Shown here piece after piece: positions 1 to 6,618 of a stretch of DNA of 9,048 bases. A program made the position numbers and the translations under genes. This stretch comes from an uncultured Klebsiella sp. (GTDB taxonomy: Bacteria > Pseudomonadota > Gammaproteobacteria > Enterobacterales > Enterobacteriaceae). Within the stretch, counting starts at the first letter, position 1; every line of letters starts with the position of its first letter. The stretch covers positions 1 through 9,048 of the forward strand of contig CABUCP010000095.1 of NCBI GenBank assembly GCA_902490055.1. Reading direction: 5' to 3'. The notes beneath the pieces were generated by a model. It was not told where the DNA came from. It did not search any database and saw only the letters and a list, made by a program, of their open reading frames with translations.

Positions 1-183
1 GGGAATGTTTTTATTCATCGAGGTACAGCGATTGATAATATGTTGATGGTTATAAATAAAGGTGCTTATTTATCTGCTTCTGAGTCTATCCCCATCACAG
101 CTAAATATTATGTTTTTGATCCAGATAAAGTAAAAAATGGGCGTGTTAGCTCGAAAGCAAGAATCATGGTCTCCTACGATTAA
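1..183 (+). CDS. Fimbrial (pilin-type) subunit, C-terminal end only
   Basis: Frame 1 is open from the window edge to a TAA at 181-183 and gives 60 residues; the 5' part lies outside the window. The end of the protein reads SIPITAKYYVFDP, then a charged turn, then KARIMVSYD and stop. Alternating hydrophobic residues, an 'I-T-A-x-Y' strand and a terminal beta strand ending in a tyrosine near the C-terminus resemble the donor-strand pilin fold of chaperone-usher fimbrial subunits. The stretch is about 36% GC by hand count (64 of 180 bases), much lower than the operon beside it, as is common for fimbrial genes in enterobacteria. It converges on the catabolic operon and has no functional link to it. 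The family call rests on a short tail, so another secreted beta-sandwich protein is possible; that the frame is coding is more certain. Confidence 0.5.
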   Translation, partial: GNVFIHRGTAIDNMLMVINKGAYLSASESIPITAKYYVFDPDKVKNGRVSSKARIMVSYD

Positions 184-233
184 CTATCCTATTGTTCATC
201 ATAAGATGGTGGCGTCCGCTGCTTTTTATTAAA

Positions 234-263
234 CCCCGCACGCCGGGAAGATGGCGTGCGGGG
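234..263 (-). terminator. Putative terminator of the iac operon
   Basis: A perfect 11-bp inverted repeat, CCCCGCACGCC at 234-244 and GGCGTGCGGGG at 253-263, is separated by an 8-base loop. It starts 8 bases beyond the stop codon of the transporter gene (TAG, 272-274). Read on the minus strand, the stem is followed by TTTAATAAAAAG, so the uridine tract is short (three T, then A-rich). The stem is strong and correctly placed, but the weak T tract makes termination efficiency uncertain. On the plus strand the stem is followed by CGTATGG, with no T tract, so it is less likely to serve the converging pilin gene. Confidence 0.6.
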
Positions 264-271
264 CGTATGGC

Positions 272-1597
272 CTATGCCGTCGCCGCGGGTTCGCGCCGCG
301 ACTGCGGTTGGCGAATACTCATCAGAGCGAACAGCGCCAGTAGGGCGAAGGTCAGGAGCATCAGCGCAATCGGCACGTAGCTATCCCAGGTCATTAAGAA
401 CGCCACCGCCAGCATCGGACTGATGCCGCCGGAAATCACCGCGCCAATCTCATGCCCCAGCGCCAGCCCGGTATAGCGTACCTCCACTGGAAACAGATCG
501 ACCATCATGCACGGTTGGGCGGCGATCATCGCGCCGTGACACACCGGCAGCGCCAGCAGCATGGCGAGCAGGATTGCCGGGAAGGTGTGCATCTGCAGCA
601 GCCAGAAGAACGGGAAGGCGACCAGCGCCATGCCGATCACCCCAAGATAGTAAACCTGCTTGCGGCCAATACGGTCGGATAGCCAGCCCCAGCCGAGGAT
701 GGTGGCGATCTCCACCGCCATCGCGATAGTTACCGCCGCAATGACGTCGCGGGTATCGATGCCGAGATGCTTGCAGTACACCACTGAAAAGGTGAAAAAA
801 ATATACACCGCGCCGTTTTCCGCCAGCCGCAGGCCGATCGCCTGTAAGATCGCGCGCGGATAGTTTTTGCAGGCGCTGAGCACCGGCAAATGATGCTCTT
901 CCTGATGTCCTTCGTTCTGCGTTTTACGCGCGACGAATTCGGCGTTCTCCTGAATATTGCGCCGGATATAGACGCCGACCAGGAAGATAAACAGGCTGAG
1001 CAGGAACGGTATACGCCACGCCCACGCCAACACATCCTCCTGCGGCAGCAGCTGCACCAGATAAAACGCCAGCGACGAGAGCACGAATCCGCCGGAGACG
1101 CCAACCTGGCTCCAGGCGGTGTAGTAGCCCTTTTGACTTTCCGGCGCGTTCTCGCTGAGCATCAGCACACCGCCGCCCCATTCGCCGCCGGAGGCGACGC
1201 CCTGCACAAAACGTAGGGTAATTAAGGCAATCGGCGCAAGGACGCCGATATGCGCGTAGGTCGGCAACAGACCAATCAGGAAGGTACTGGCGCCCATCAG
1301 CGTCAGGGTGATGATAAGCGTCATTTTGCGGCTGTATTTATCACCGAGATGGCCAAATATCACGCCGCCGAGCGGGCGGGCGACAAAGCCAATGGCGAAG
1401 CCGGAAAAGGCGAGAAACGATCCCAGCAGCGGATCGTCGCTGGCCGGGAAGAACAGCGGGCCAAAGACCAGCGCCGCCGCGGTGCCATAGAGAAAAAAAT
1501 CGTACCATTCCAGCGAGTTGCCGAGGAAAGAGCCGATGATTAATTTACGCATTGATTGCGCAGGGGGGACCGTCGTACCGCTCGCAGCTCCAGACAT
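272..1597 (-). CDS. MFS transporter, metabolite:H+ symporter type (candidate auxin importer)
   Basis: Encodes a 441-residue inner-membrane permease with about twelve hydrophobic segments. The N-terminal E30-W-Y-D-F34 motif in the first membrane segment, the loop 2-3 motif G82-H-L-G-D86-K-Y-S-R90-K91 and a second copy in the other half (GWLSDRIGRK) are typical of the metabolite:H+ symporter branch of the major facilitator superfamily (shikimate, proline/betaine and aromatic-acid carriers). The length is normal. The ATG at 1597 is preceded by GGAG with 8 bases between, which supports this start over the internal Met16, where no purine-rich site is seen. It is the last gene of the operon, 86 bases after iacG and in the same direction. 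Context suggests proton-coupled uptake of indole-3-acetate or a related aromatic acid; the substrate is an inference, since family membership alone does not fix it. An iacT-like name would fit, but I do not assign one. Confidence 0.85.
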   Translation of the reverse strand: MSGAASGTTVPPAQSMRKLIIGSFLGNSLEWYDFFLYGTAAALVFGPLFFPASDDPLLGSFLAFSGFAIGFVARPLGGVIFGHLGDKYSRKMTLIITLTLMGASTFLIGLLPTYAHIGVLAPIALITLRFVQGVASGGEWGGGVLMLSENAPESQKGYYTAWSQVGVSGGFVLSSLAFYLVQLLPQEDVLAWAWRIPFLLSLFIFLVGVYIRRNIQENAEFVARKTQNEGHQEEHHLPVLSACKNYPRAILQAIGLRLAENGAVYIFFTFSVVYCKHLGIDTRDVIAAVTIAMAVEIATILGWGWLSDRIGRKQVYYLGVIGMALVAFPFFWLLQMHTFPAILLAMLLALPVCHGAMIAAQPCMMVDLFPVEVRYTGLALGHEIGAVISGGISPMLAVAFLMTWDSYVPIALMLLTFALLALFALMSIRQPQSRREPAATA

Positions 1598-1626
1598 AAT
1601 ATGAACTCCAGTGCAGGTGAATCAGG

Positions 1627-1644
1627 CGGCGCCATCTGGCGCCG
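1627..1644 (-). other. Small GC-rich hairpin between iacG and the transporter gene
   Basis: GGCGCC occurs at 1628-1633 and again at 1638-1643 around the loop ATCT, with one more C-G pair outside, giving a 7-bp stem. It sits in the only gap longer than 40 bases inside the operon. No T tract follows on the minus strand, so it is not a standard intrinsic terminator. It could be an mRNA-stabilising or processing structure that lowers transporter expression relative to the enzymes. The rest of the 1598-1683 gap contains the transporter's ribosome binding site; I could not support a promoter there. Confidence 0.35.
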
Positions 1645-1683
1645 GGCGATGTGTCGGCAGGGTTTTTATTGTTATGGCGAGTC

Positions 1684-2178
1684 TTAACGGCAGGATTCCG
1701 TGCTAAGGGTGTGGAACTGGCGATTAAACCAGACCAGCCCGTCGCTAGGGTTGCCGAAACGGATCTGTTTAACTTCGCAGTAAAACACGCTGTGGCTGCC
1801 CACTTCGTGGCTGGCCGAGATAGTGCAGTCGCAGTTGGCGACGGCGGAAGCCAGCACCGGCGAGCCGGTATTCAGCGTTAGCCATTCATCGTGCAGGAAG
1901 CGTTCTTCCGAACGGATCTGCCCGTTAGCAAAAACGCCGGAAAGCTGCTGATGCTGGCCGGACAGTACGTTAACGCACAGCACGCCGTTATGCTGGAATT
2001 TGCCGTGGGCGAATGACGAACGATTCATGCAGACCAGCAGCGTCGGCGGCGAGTCGGTGACGCTGCACACCGCCGAGGCGGTAAAGCCGAAGCGTCCCGC
2101 CGGGCCATCGGTAGTAATGATGGTGATTGCGCTGCCTAACTGCGCCATGGCATTACGAAAATCAGAGGTCAGGTTCAT
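1684..2178 (-). CDS. iacG: IacG, NAD(P)H:flavin oxidoreductase component
   Basis: Encodes a 164-residue protein of the HpaC/RutF-like flavin reductase family (FMN-binding split-barrel fold). Visible family features are the N-terminal S16-A-I-T-I-I-T block, the flavin-site segment G31-F-T-A-S-A-V-C-S-V40, then S43-P-P-T-L-L-V49 and N52, and a hydrophobic C-terminal strand with GLVWFNRQF. The length is normal. Such enzymes reduce free FMN or FAD with NAD(P)H and hand it to a separate monooxygenase; the partner here is IacA, encoded in the same operon. The start at 2178 lies 11 bases beyond the iacF stop, and its ribosome site is weak (only a GGGT-like run), so translation may depend on coupling to iacF. 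It is the last gene of the enzyme block; the transporter follows after 86 bases. Confidence 0.88.
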   Translation of the reverse strand: MNLTSDFRNAMAQLGSAITIITTDGPAGRFGFTASAVCSVTDSPPTLLVCMNRSSFAHGKFQHNGVLCVNVLSGQHQQLSGVFANGQIRSEERFLHDEWLTLNTGSPVLASAVANCDCTISASHEVGSHSVFYCEVKQIRFGNPSDGLVWFNRQFHTLSTESCR

Positions 2179-2189
2179 AGCAATACCCG

Positions 2190-3158
2190 TTATTTCAGTT
2201 TGACGTATTCGAAGCCTTCGATGACCAGTCGGGGGGTTTTAGCCCGCGAACAGCACAGCAGGATCTGGTCGTTATCTTCGCGTTCTTCTTCGGTTAAATA
2301 CTCATCGCGGTGGTCCGGCACGCCGCTGCAGACGTTGGCGAGACAGGTTCCGCACACGCCTTGCTCACAGGAGACCTTGACCTTGATACCGGCCTTTTGC
2401 AGCGCGGCGACAATAGTCTCGTTTTCGCCGACGGCGACGGTAAGACCGAGTTCCGGTACCTCGACGTCAAAACCGTTGCCGCTGGTTTCTAGCTCGCGGT
2501 TGAAATACTCCTGATGCAGACGCTCAGCGGCAAAGCCGCACCCCTGGGCTGTTTCGTTGATCCACGCCATAAAGCCTTCCGGGCCGCAGACGTACAGATG
2601 CCCGTTAGCGGCATGCGGCGCCAGGAGTTCCTGAGGACGGATTTTGCAGCCTTCGTCGCTGATATGCAGCTGAACGTGCGCGCTAAAGTGACAATCCGCC
2701 AGCTCGGCCAGGAAGGCCATTGCGTCGCGGCTGTGGCCGCAATAGTGCACTTCGAAGGATTTTCCGGCGCGAAACAGCGTATCGGCCATCGCCAGCATCG
2801 GCGTAATGCCAATGCCGCCGCCGATAAGCAGGCTGTGGCTGGCGGACATATCCAGCGCGAACAGGTTGCGCGGCGCGCTAATCTGCACGTCGTCGCCGGG
2901 TTGCAAAGCGTGCGCCGCCAGTGAACCGCCGCGCGAGGCACGATCTTTAAGGATCCCCAGCCGATAGCTCAGCGGATGATGGGCGCTGCCGCACAGTGAA
3001 TACTGGCGCACGATGCCATCGCCGAGATACAGATCGATATGCGCGCCGGCGCTAAATGGCGGTAGGGGAGCGCCGTCCGCCGAGGCCAGCGTCAGGACCA
3101 CCACCTCGGCTCCCTGAATTTCGCGTTCTGTGACGCGTACGGTTAATGTTTCAGCCAT
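2190..3158 (-). CDS. iacF: IacF, Rieske oxygenase reductase (flavin plus plant-type 2Fe-2S)
   Basis: Encodes a 322-residue cytosolic electron-transfer protein of the phthalate dioxygenase reductase/VanB type. An N-terminal flavin-binding barrel carries R51-Q-Y-S54. A nucleotide-binding domain follows, with G113-G-G-I-G-I-T-P120 and C191-G-P193. The C-terminal ferredoxin domain has the plant-type cluster motif C264-x4-C269-x2-C272-x29-C302. It would move electrons from NAD(P)H through flavin and iron-sulfur to the Rieske centre of IacC. All ligands are present and the length is normal for the family. The ATG at 3158 has GGAG upstream with 7 bases between. It lies 24 bases after iacE and 11 bases before iacG. 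No separate ferredoxin gene is seen in the window, which fits a two-component oxygenase system. Confidence 0.92.
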   Translation of the reverse strand: MAETLTVRVTEREIQGAEVVVLTLASADGAPLPPFSAGAHIDLYLGDGIVRQYSLCGSAHHPLSYRLGILKDRASRGGSLAAHALQPGDDVQISAPRNLFALDMSASHSLLIGGGIGITPMLAMADTLFRAGKSFEVHYCGHSRDAMAFLAELADCHFSAHVQLHISDEGCKIRPQELLAPHAANGHLYVCGPEGFMAWINETAQGCGFAAERLHQEYFNRELETSGNGFDVEVPELGLTVAVGENETIVAALQKAGIKVKVSCEQGVCGTCLANVCSGVPDHRDEYLTEEEREDNDQILLCCSRAKTPRLVIEGFEYVKLK

Positions 3159-3182
3159 CGTTGTTCTCCGCCCGCGAAGGGC

Positions 3183-3923
3183 TTAACGCATATAAATGCC
3201 GCCGTTGATGTCCCAGGTCGCTCCGGTAATAAAAGTGGCGGAAGGCGCCGCCAGCAGTTCGACCGCCCGGGCGACCAGCAGCGGATCGCCAAGCCGCTTC
3301 ATCGGGATCATCTCCAACAGCGCCGGCATTTTCTCTTCCGGTACCGCCGCGCGGACGGAAGGAAGATCCAACGGGCCCGGCGCAATGGCGTTGACGCTGA
3401 CTCCGGCGGCGCTCAGAGCGCGGGCGAACACTTTTGTCAGGGTAATAATGCCGCCCTTAGAGGCCGCATAATGAGCGCCAGAGGCGGTGCCGCCGTTTTG
3501 TCCGGCCAGCGACGCGAGGTTGATAATGCTGCCCTGCTGGCGTTCGCTGAAATAGCGGCCGATGGTCTGGCAGCCGACGAAGGTGCCGCGCAGATTGGTG
3601 CTGGTGACGCGATCGAATTCCTCAACCGCGATCTCCATGATCGGCGTGGTCAGGGTCAATGCGGCGTTGTTAACCAGCACATCGAGCTCGCCGAAGCGGG
3701 CGCGGCTCTGCGCCAGCGCATCGCTGAACTGCTGCGGCTCGCGGATATCCAGCGCCAGCGGTAGCAGGCGCTCCAGGTCGGCGTCGATCTCCTGCGCGCT
3801 ACGGGTCGCGGCATCGAGGTTAAGATCGGCCATCACCACCTGATAGCCCTGCTGCCAGAGATGGCGGCTGATAACCAGTCCAAGACCGTTGGCCGCGCCG
3901 GTAATAAGTACGCTACGTTTCAT
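3183..3923 (-). CDS. iacE: IacE, short-chain dehydrogenase/reductase
   Basis: Encodes a 246-residue classical SDR with a Rossmann fold. The cofactor motif is T8-G-A-A-N-G-L-G15; Asp33 at the end of the second strand suggests NAD(H) preference. N85-N-A-A88 stands in the place of the usual NNAG. The active-site set is complete: N110, S138, Y152 and K156. In studied iac systems IacE acts together with IacA on the oxygenated indole ring, steering the product to 3-hydroxy-2-oxindole-3-acetic acid; I apply that role here from family and order only. The ATG at 3923 has GAGG upstream with a 5-base spacer (GCTTTT region) and lies 7 bases beyond the iacD stop (TGA, 3931-3933). Length and motifs show no sign of damage. 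Confidence 0.88.
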   Translation of the reverse strand: MKRSVLITGAANGLGLVISRHLWQQGYQVVMADLNLDAATRSAQEIDADLERLLPLALDIREPQQFSDALAQSRARFGELDVLVNNAALTLTTPIMEIAVEEFDRVTSTNLRGTFVGCQTIGRYFSERQQGSIINLASLAGQNGGTASGAHYAASKGGIITLTKVFARALSAAGVSVNAIAPGPLDLPSVRAAVPEEKMPALLEMIPMKRLGDPLLVARAVELLAAPSATFITGATWDINGGIYMR

Positions 3924-3930
3924 AAAAGCC

Positions 3931-4410
3931 TCACAGGATGTAGCCGACGCTATGCAGGTAATCGTCGCCGTTAATCAGGCGCACCACTTTTTGTACGATG
4001 CGGAAACTGTCGCCCTCCGGCGCCAGGGTCCAGGTGACGTCGGCGGCGTAATGCTGTTCATTGCCCTTACGGTATTCATAAAGGAACTGAGCGCAGCGCA
4101 CTTCGACGCTGTCGTCGCTGGCGCTGAGCAGGCGATAACGGCCGCTCATGCGGATGGTGCGCGCGCGCGGGGTGGTGGAGATCGACTCGCCGCTATATAG
4201 CCGGTTCACGCGTTTTTCCCGCATCTCGTGGTTGTCATAGGCGTAGTTGAGCGCGTTGGCAAAATCGGTGGTCTGCTGGTCGATAGGAATGATGTACATC
4301 CCTTCGGTGCGCCACAGCGCCAGCCATTGGCGAAATTCGCCCTGATCGAGTAGGTCCGCTTCCAGATTAATAAACTGGATGGCGGCGTTTAAGGTGTTTG
4401 ATACGTTCAT
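3931..4410 (-). CDS. iacD: IacD, Rieske aromatic-ring oxygenase beta subunit
   Basis: Encodes a 159-residue protein of the ring-hydroxylating dioxygenase small-subunit family (SnoaL/NTF2-like cone fold). It opens with an amphipathic helix (AIQFINLEADLLDQ), then EFRQWLALW, a pattern common at the start of beta subunits, and contains the RTIRMSGRYRLL strand and the VRLINGDDYL ending. These subunits have no cofactor and hold the alpha3-beta3 oxygenase together. The ATG at 4410 overlaps the iacC stop as ATGA (4407-4410), so translation is very probably coupled to iacC, which suits a fixed subunit ratio. A GGGAG ribosome site lies inside the end of iacC, 5 bases from the start. Confidence 0.9.
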   Translation of the reverse strand: MNVSNTLNAAIQFINLEADLLDQGEFRQWLALWRTEGMYIIPIDQQTTDFANALNYAYDNHEMREKRVNRLYSGESISTTPRARTIRMSGRYRLLSASDDSVEVRCAQFLYEYRKGNEQHYAADVTWTLAPEGDSFRIVQKVVRLINGDDYLHSVGYIL

Positions 4411-5714
4411 TTGTGCTCCCGGCGGTCAGCGGTCATGTACTTTTTCCATTGTTGGTAAGCGGCGCGCATGCCGGTTTCGGCGCTGACGTCGCTGCGCAGG
4501 CCATCGGCGGTGCGGCTCTCGCCGGGCAGGCCACGGTTAAGCATGATCCACAGATCGTTACCCGCACCGCCGCCGCGCTGTACGCGCTCCCAGGCTTCGG
4601 AATCATCGGGAGTACCGAAGCCCATCGGCCCCTGGAAATGTTCGTGCAGCCGCAGCCGCGCCTGGTTGGCGACCGCCGGGCCATCTTTCATCGTCAGTAC
4701 CACGTGATGGATTTCGGTCTCGTTGACCGCCACCGGCTGCAGCACGCGGAAGAAGGCCATGGAGCAAGCGACGTTAGGGAACAGGTTAAGGTTAAAACCG
4801 CTGCCGCCGACCGCGCGGACGATGCGCCGGACCTGCTGCTCGTCGTGGCCTTCATCGCGCAGGGCCTGAGCCAGCTCGATGAAACGCTCCGGAATCGGCG
4901 CATCGAGATTGGCTTCGAGATCGATAAGTTCGGGGATCATTACCATCACGCTGTGGCCGTTGCCGAGGTCTTCGACAAAGCCTTTTCCGTCGACAAAGTT
5001 GAGCATCTCTTCGGTCTGCTTATCCACCGAGCTTAAAAACGACTTATGCACGATCGGGAAGTGATAGCCGTCGGTGGTGTTTTCCAACTGGATTTTCCAG
5101 TTGCCGGGGAAACGGAAGCGGTGCGCGGTCGTGGCCTGCAGCGCATAGCCGGCGCCCTGTTTCATAAACAGATCCATCCATTTCATCGCCGGGCCGAGGA
5201 AATCGGTTAGCGGTTCGATATCGTGGTTGAAGGAGGCGAAAATCATCCCGGCGTAGCTTTCGACGCGCAGGCGCACCATGCCAAGCTCGGATTTATCCAG
5301 CGTATCGCCGTAGCTCTCCGGATGCGGCACCCCGCGCAGCGCGCCGTCGAGGCCGTAGCCCCAGCCGTGATATGGGCAGGTGAAGCCGTTGGTTTTGCCG
5401 CTGCGATGTTCGCAAACGGTAGCGGCGCGGTGGCGGCAGCGGTTGAGCAGCACGTTGATATTGCCCTTGCGATCGCGAACCACGATTACCGGCTGGGTAC
5501 CCACCATCGACGATTTATAGCTGCCGGCGTCAGGGATTTCGCTTTCGTGCGCGACCCACACCCAGGTGTGGTTAAAAATCTTGTCGATTTCGAGGTCAAA
5601 AATTTCCCCGGAAGTATAAAGACAGGTATGAACCCGATCGCTTTGCACCAGCGCTGCCAGCGATTCCGCGGTATGGTGGGTTTCGATATTTTTTACCGGA
5701 ATACATTCAGACAT
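4407..5714 (-). CDS. iacC: IacC, Rieske aromatic-ring oxygenase alpha subunit
   Basis: Encodes the catalytic subunit of a Rieske non-heme iron oxygenase, 435 residues from the start chosen here. The Rieske 2Fe-2S motif is C93-x-H95-x17-C113-x2-H116, followed by G-W-G-Y. The mononuclear iron site has D215-x2-H218-x4-H223 after the conserved N205-W-K segment; Asp215 would bridge electrons from the neighbouring subunit. The frame stays open upstream to an ATG at 5783, but that start would run into iacI and has no ribosome site. The ATG at 5714 has GGAGAG 5 bases away and leaves a 22-base gap after iacI. With IacD and IacF it forms a complete two-component oxygenase. In iac pathways it acts on the oxindole intermediate on the way to catechol; the exact step is taken from family knowledge. 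It overlaps iacD by 4 bases. Confidence 0.93.
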   Translation of the reverse strand: MSECIPVKNIETHHTAESLAALVQSDRVHTCLYTSGEIFDLEIDKIFNHTWVWVAHESEIPDAGSYKSSMVGTQPVIVVRDRKGNINVLLNRCRHRAATVCEHRSGKTNGFTCPYHGWGYGLDGALRGVPHPESYGDTLDKSELGMVRLRVESYAGMIFASFNHDIEPLTDFLGPAMKWMDLFMKQGAGYALQATTAHRFRFPGNWKIQLENTTDGYHFPIVHKSFLSSVDKQTEEMLNFVDGKGFVEDLGNGHSVMVMIPELIDLEANLDAPIPERFIELAQALRDEGHDEQQVRRIVRAVGGSGFNLNLFPNVACSMAFFRVLQPVAVNETEIHHVVLTMKDGPAVANQARLRLHEHFQGPMGFGTPDDSEAWERVQRGGGAGNDLWIMLNRGLPGESRTADGLRSDVSAETGMRAAYQQWKKYMTADRREHK

Positions 5715-5719
5715 CGTCA

Positions 5720-5725
5720 CTCTCC
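5720..5725 (-). promoter_or_regulatory. Ribosome binding site that decides the iacC start
   Basis: The minus strand reads GGAGAG, then TGACG, then ATG at 5714. This well-placed site favours the 435-residue IacC over the 458-residue reading from 5783. It also sits downstream of an in-frame ATG at 5729, arguing against that start too. Confidence 0.75.
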
Positions 5726-5736
5726 ACATATCTCTT

Positions 5737-6252
5737 TTAATTACCATCAGGCACCGGTAAATCGGCAAGCGAATGCCAGTCATCTACCGGGCGGCTAAAT
5801 AAATTACGGGTAGTAAAATGATGAATTAACCACCGATGGTCTTGTTTTATAAATTCAATAATTAATTCGGCGCTATTTAAATGCGAACCACCGCGGCGAA
5901 ACGTCGATGCTTGCAGCATTTTCCAGCGGCCAACCGCTTGGTTATTTTCACCAACGCTAATATGTTCCGCCGTTAAATAATGTACGTTGATGGCGAAGTG
6001 CGACGGTTCGCTAATATAAGCGGCCATCATCGCGACGATGGCTTCTCTGCCGTCATAGCGCCCAAGCTTATGTTGATATAATTCACCGATACCTTGCCAA
6101 ATAGCCGTTTCGCTAAATAGCTCGCCGATTTGCCGGGCGGTATCCGGCTGGGTTAAATCATCGCAGAGGTGCATATATTGGCTCATGGCGTTACGGATCT
6201 GCACCACGGCTTCCAGTTTTTCCAGGCGCTGCAGCAGCGTTTCTTCGCGCAT
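5737..6252 (-). CDS. iacI: IacI, SnoaL-like protein of the iac pathway
   Basis: Encodes a 171-residue soluble protein. It begins with a leucine-rich helix (ETLLQRLEKLEAVVQIRNAM) and continues with a pattern typical of SnoaL/NTF2-like proteins: an 'R-x-A-M-x-x-Y-M' helix, a GxxELYxxKLGRYxGREAIVxMM segment and later beta strands (HFAINVHYL, AVGRWKMLQAS, LIIEFI, RWLIHHFTTR). Members of this fold serve as small hydroxylases, isomerases or hydratases, or as non-catalytic partners; the function of IacI is not firmly settled as far as I know. The position between iacB and iacC matches the iacHABICDEFG order. The start at 6252 is 3 bases after the iacB stop and has only a weak AGG upstream, so coupling is likely. 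Base composition is unusual: about 48% GC by hand count over 5761-6240, against about 60% in sampled neighbours. Confidence 0.8.
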   Translation of the reverse strand: MREETLLQRLEKLEAVVQIRNAMSQYMHLCDDLTQPDTARQIGELFSETAIWQGIGELYQHKLGRYDGREAIVAMMAAYISEPSHFAINVHYLTAEHISVGENNQAVGRWKMLQASTFRRGGSHLNSAELIIEFIKQDHRWLIHHFTTRNLFSRPVDDWHSLADLPVPDGN

Positions 6253-6255
6253 ACA

Positions 6256-6600
6256 TCAGGCCTGAATAATCAGTTCGCGGCCGGTACGCGCTTCCACCTT
6301 GCAGTACTTCCACAGGCGGTCCGGCCCGGCGCCGACCTGTACGCTGCGGAACAGGTTACAGGCGGCGGTAACCGCGTCGAAATCGCGTGCGTCGGCCAGT
6401 ACGTAGGTGGTCCACGGCCAGGAAGTCGACGGGCCGACCATTACCCGGTCATCATCCATGTTGCCGATAACGCGGATGCCGTCGGTATTCTCGATGCCTT
6501 TCATCATTTCGCCGAAGGCGGCCCAGACCTGTTTGCCGACATCCGGCGTCGCGTCGAAAAAGTTTTGATTAACGCCAATACAGAAGAGTACGCGGATCAT
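6256..6600 (-). CDS. iacB: IacB, small alpha/beta protein of unclear function
   Basis: Encodes a 114-residue protein with no signal peptide and no membrane segment. Predicted by eye, its elements run beta (VLFCIGV), helix (about 22-37), beta-beta (IRVIGNM and DRVMVG), beta (TTYVLADA), helix (DAVTAACNLFRSV), beta (LWKYCKVEARTG). This suggests a ferredoxin-like, dimeric alpha-beta barrel type fold, as in small EthD- or monooxygenase-like proteins; that fold call is inference. It is recognised as IacB from its size, its place between iacA and iacI and the surrounding genes. Its role in indole-acetate breakdown is not established to my knowledge. The ATG at 6600 follows a consensus-quality AAGGAG with a 6-base spacer, the best ribosome site in the operon, and lies 18 bases from the iacA stop. 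Confidence 0.72.
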   Translation of the reverse strand: MIRVLFCIGVNQNFFDATPDVGKQVWAAFGEMMKGIENTDGIRVIGNMDDDRVMVGPSTSWPWTTYVLADARDFDAVTAACNLFRSVQVGAGPDRLWKYCKVEARTGRELIIQA

Positions 6601-6606
6601 AAATTG

Positions 6607-6612
6607 CTCCTT
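6607..6612 (-). promoter_or_regulatory. Strong ribosome binding site of iacB
   Basis: The minus strand reads AAGGAG, then GCAATTT-type spacing of 6 bases, then the iacB ATG. It matches the 16S anti-Shine-Dalgarno core fully and fixes the start at 6600. Confidence 0.75.
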
Positions 6613-6618
6613 GTGTTG

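Noticed and set aside
192..380. Small plus-strand open frame crossing the convergent gap
   Set aside because: It runs through the terminator hairpin into the 3' end of the permease gene, has no ribosome site, and the peptide has no recognisable pattern.
4398..5036. 212-codon open frame on the plus strand opposite iacC
   Set aside because: It lies fully antisense to the Rieske alpha subunit, which has all its iron ligands. The peptide shows no family pattern, and long antisense frames are expected in high-GC genes.
5223..5798. 191-codon open frame on the plus strand opposite iacC and the end of iacI
   Set aside because: Antisense shadow of iacC; composition follows the codon bias of the real gene and no ribosome site or family motif was seen.
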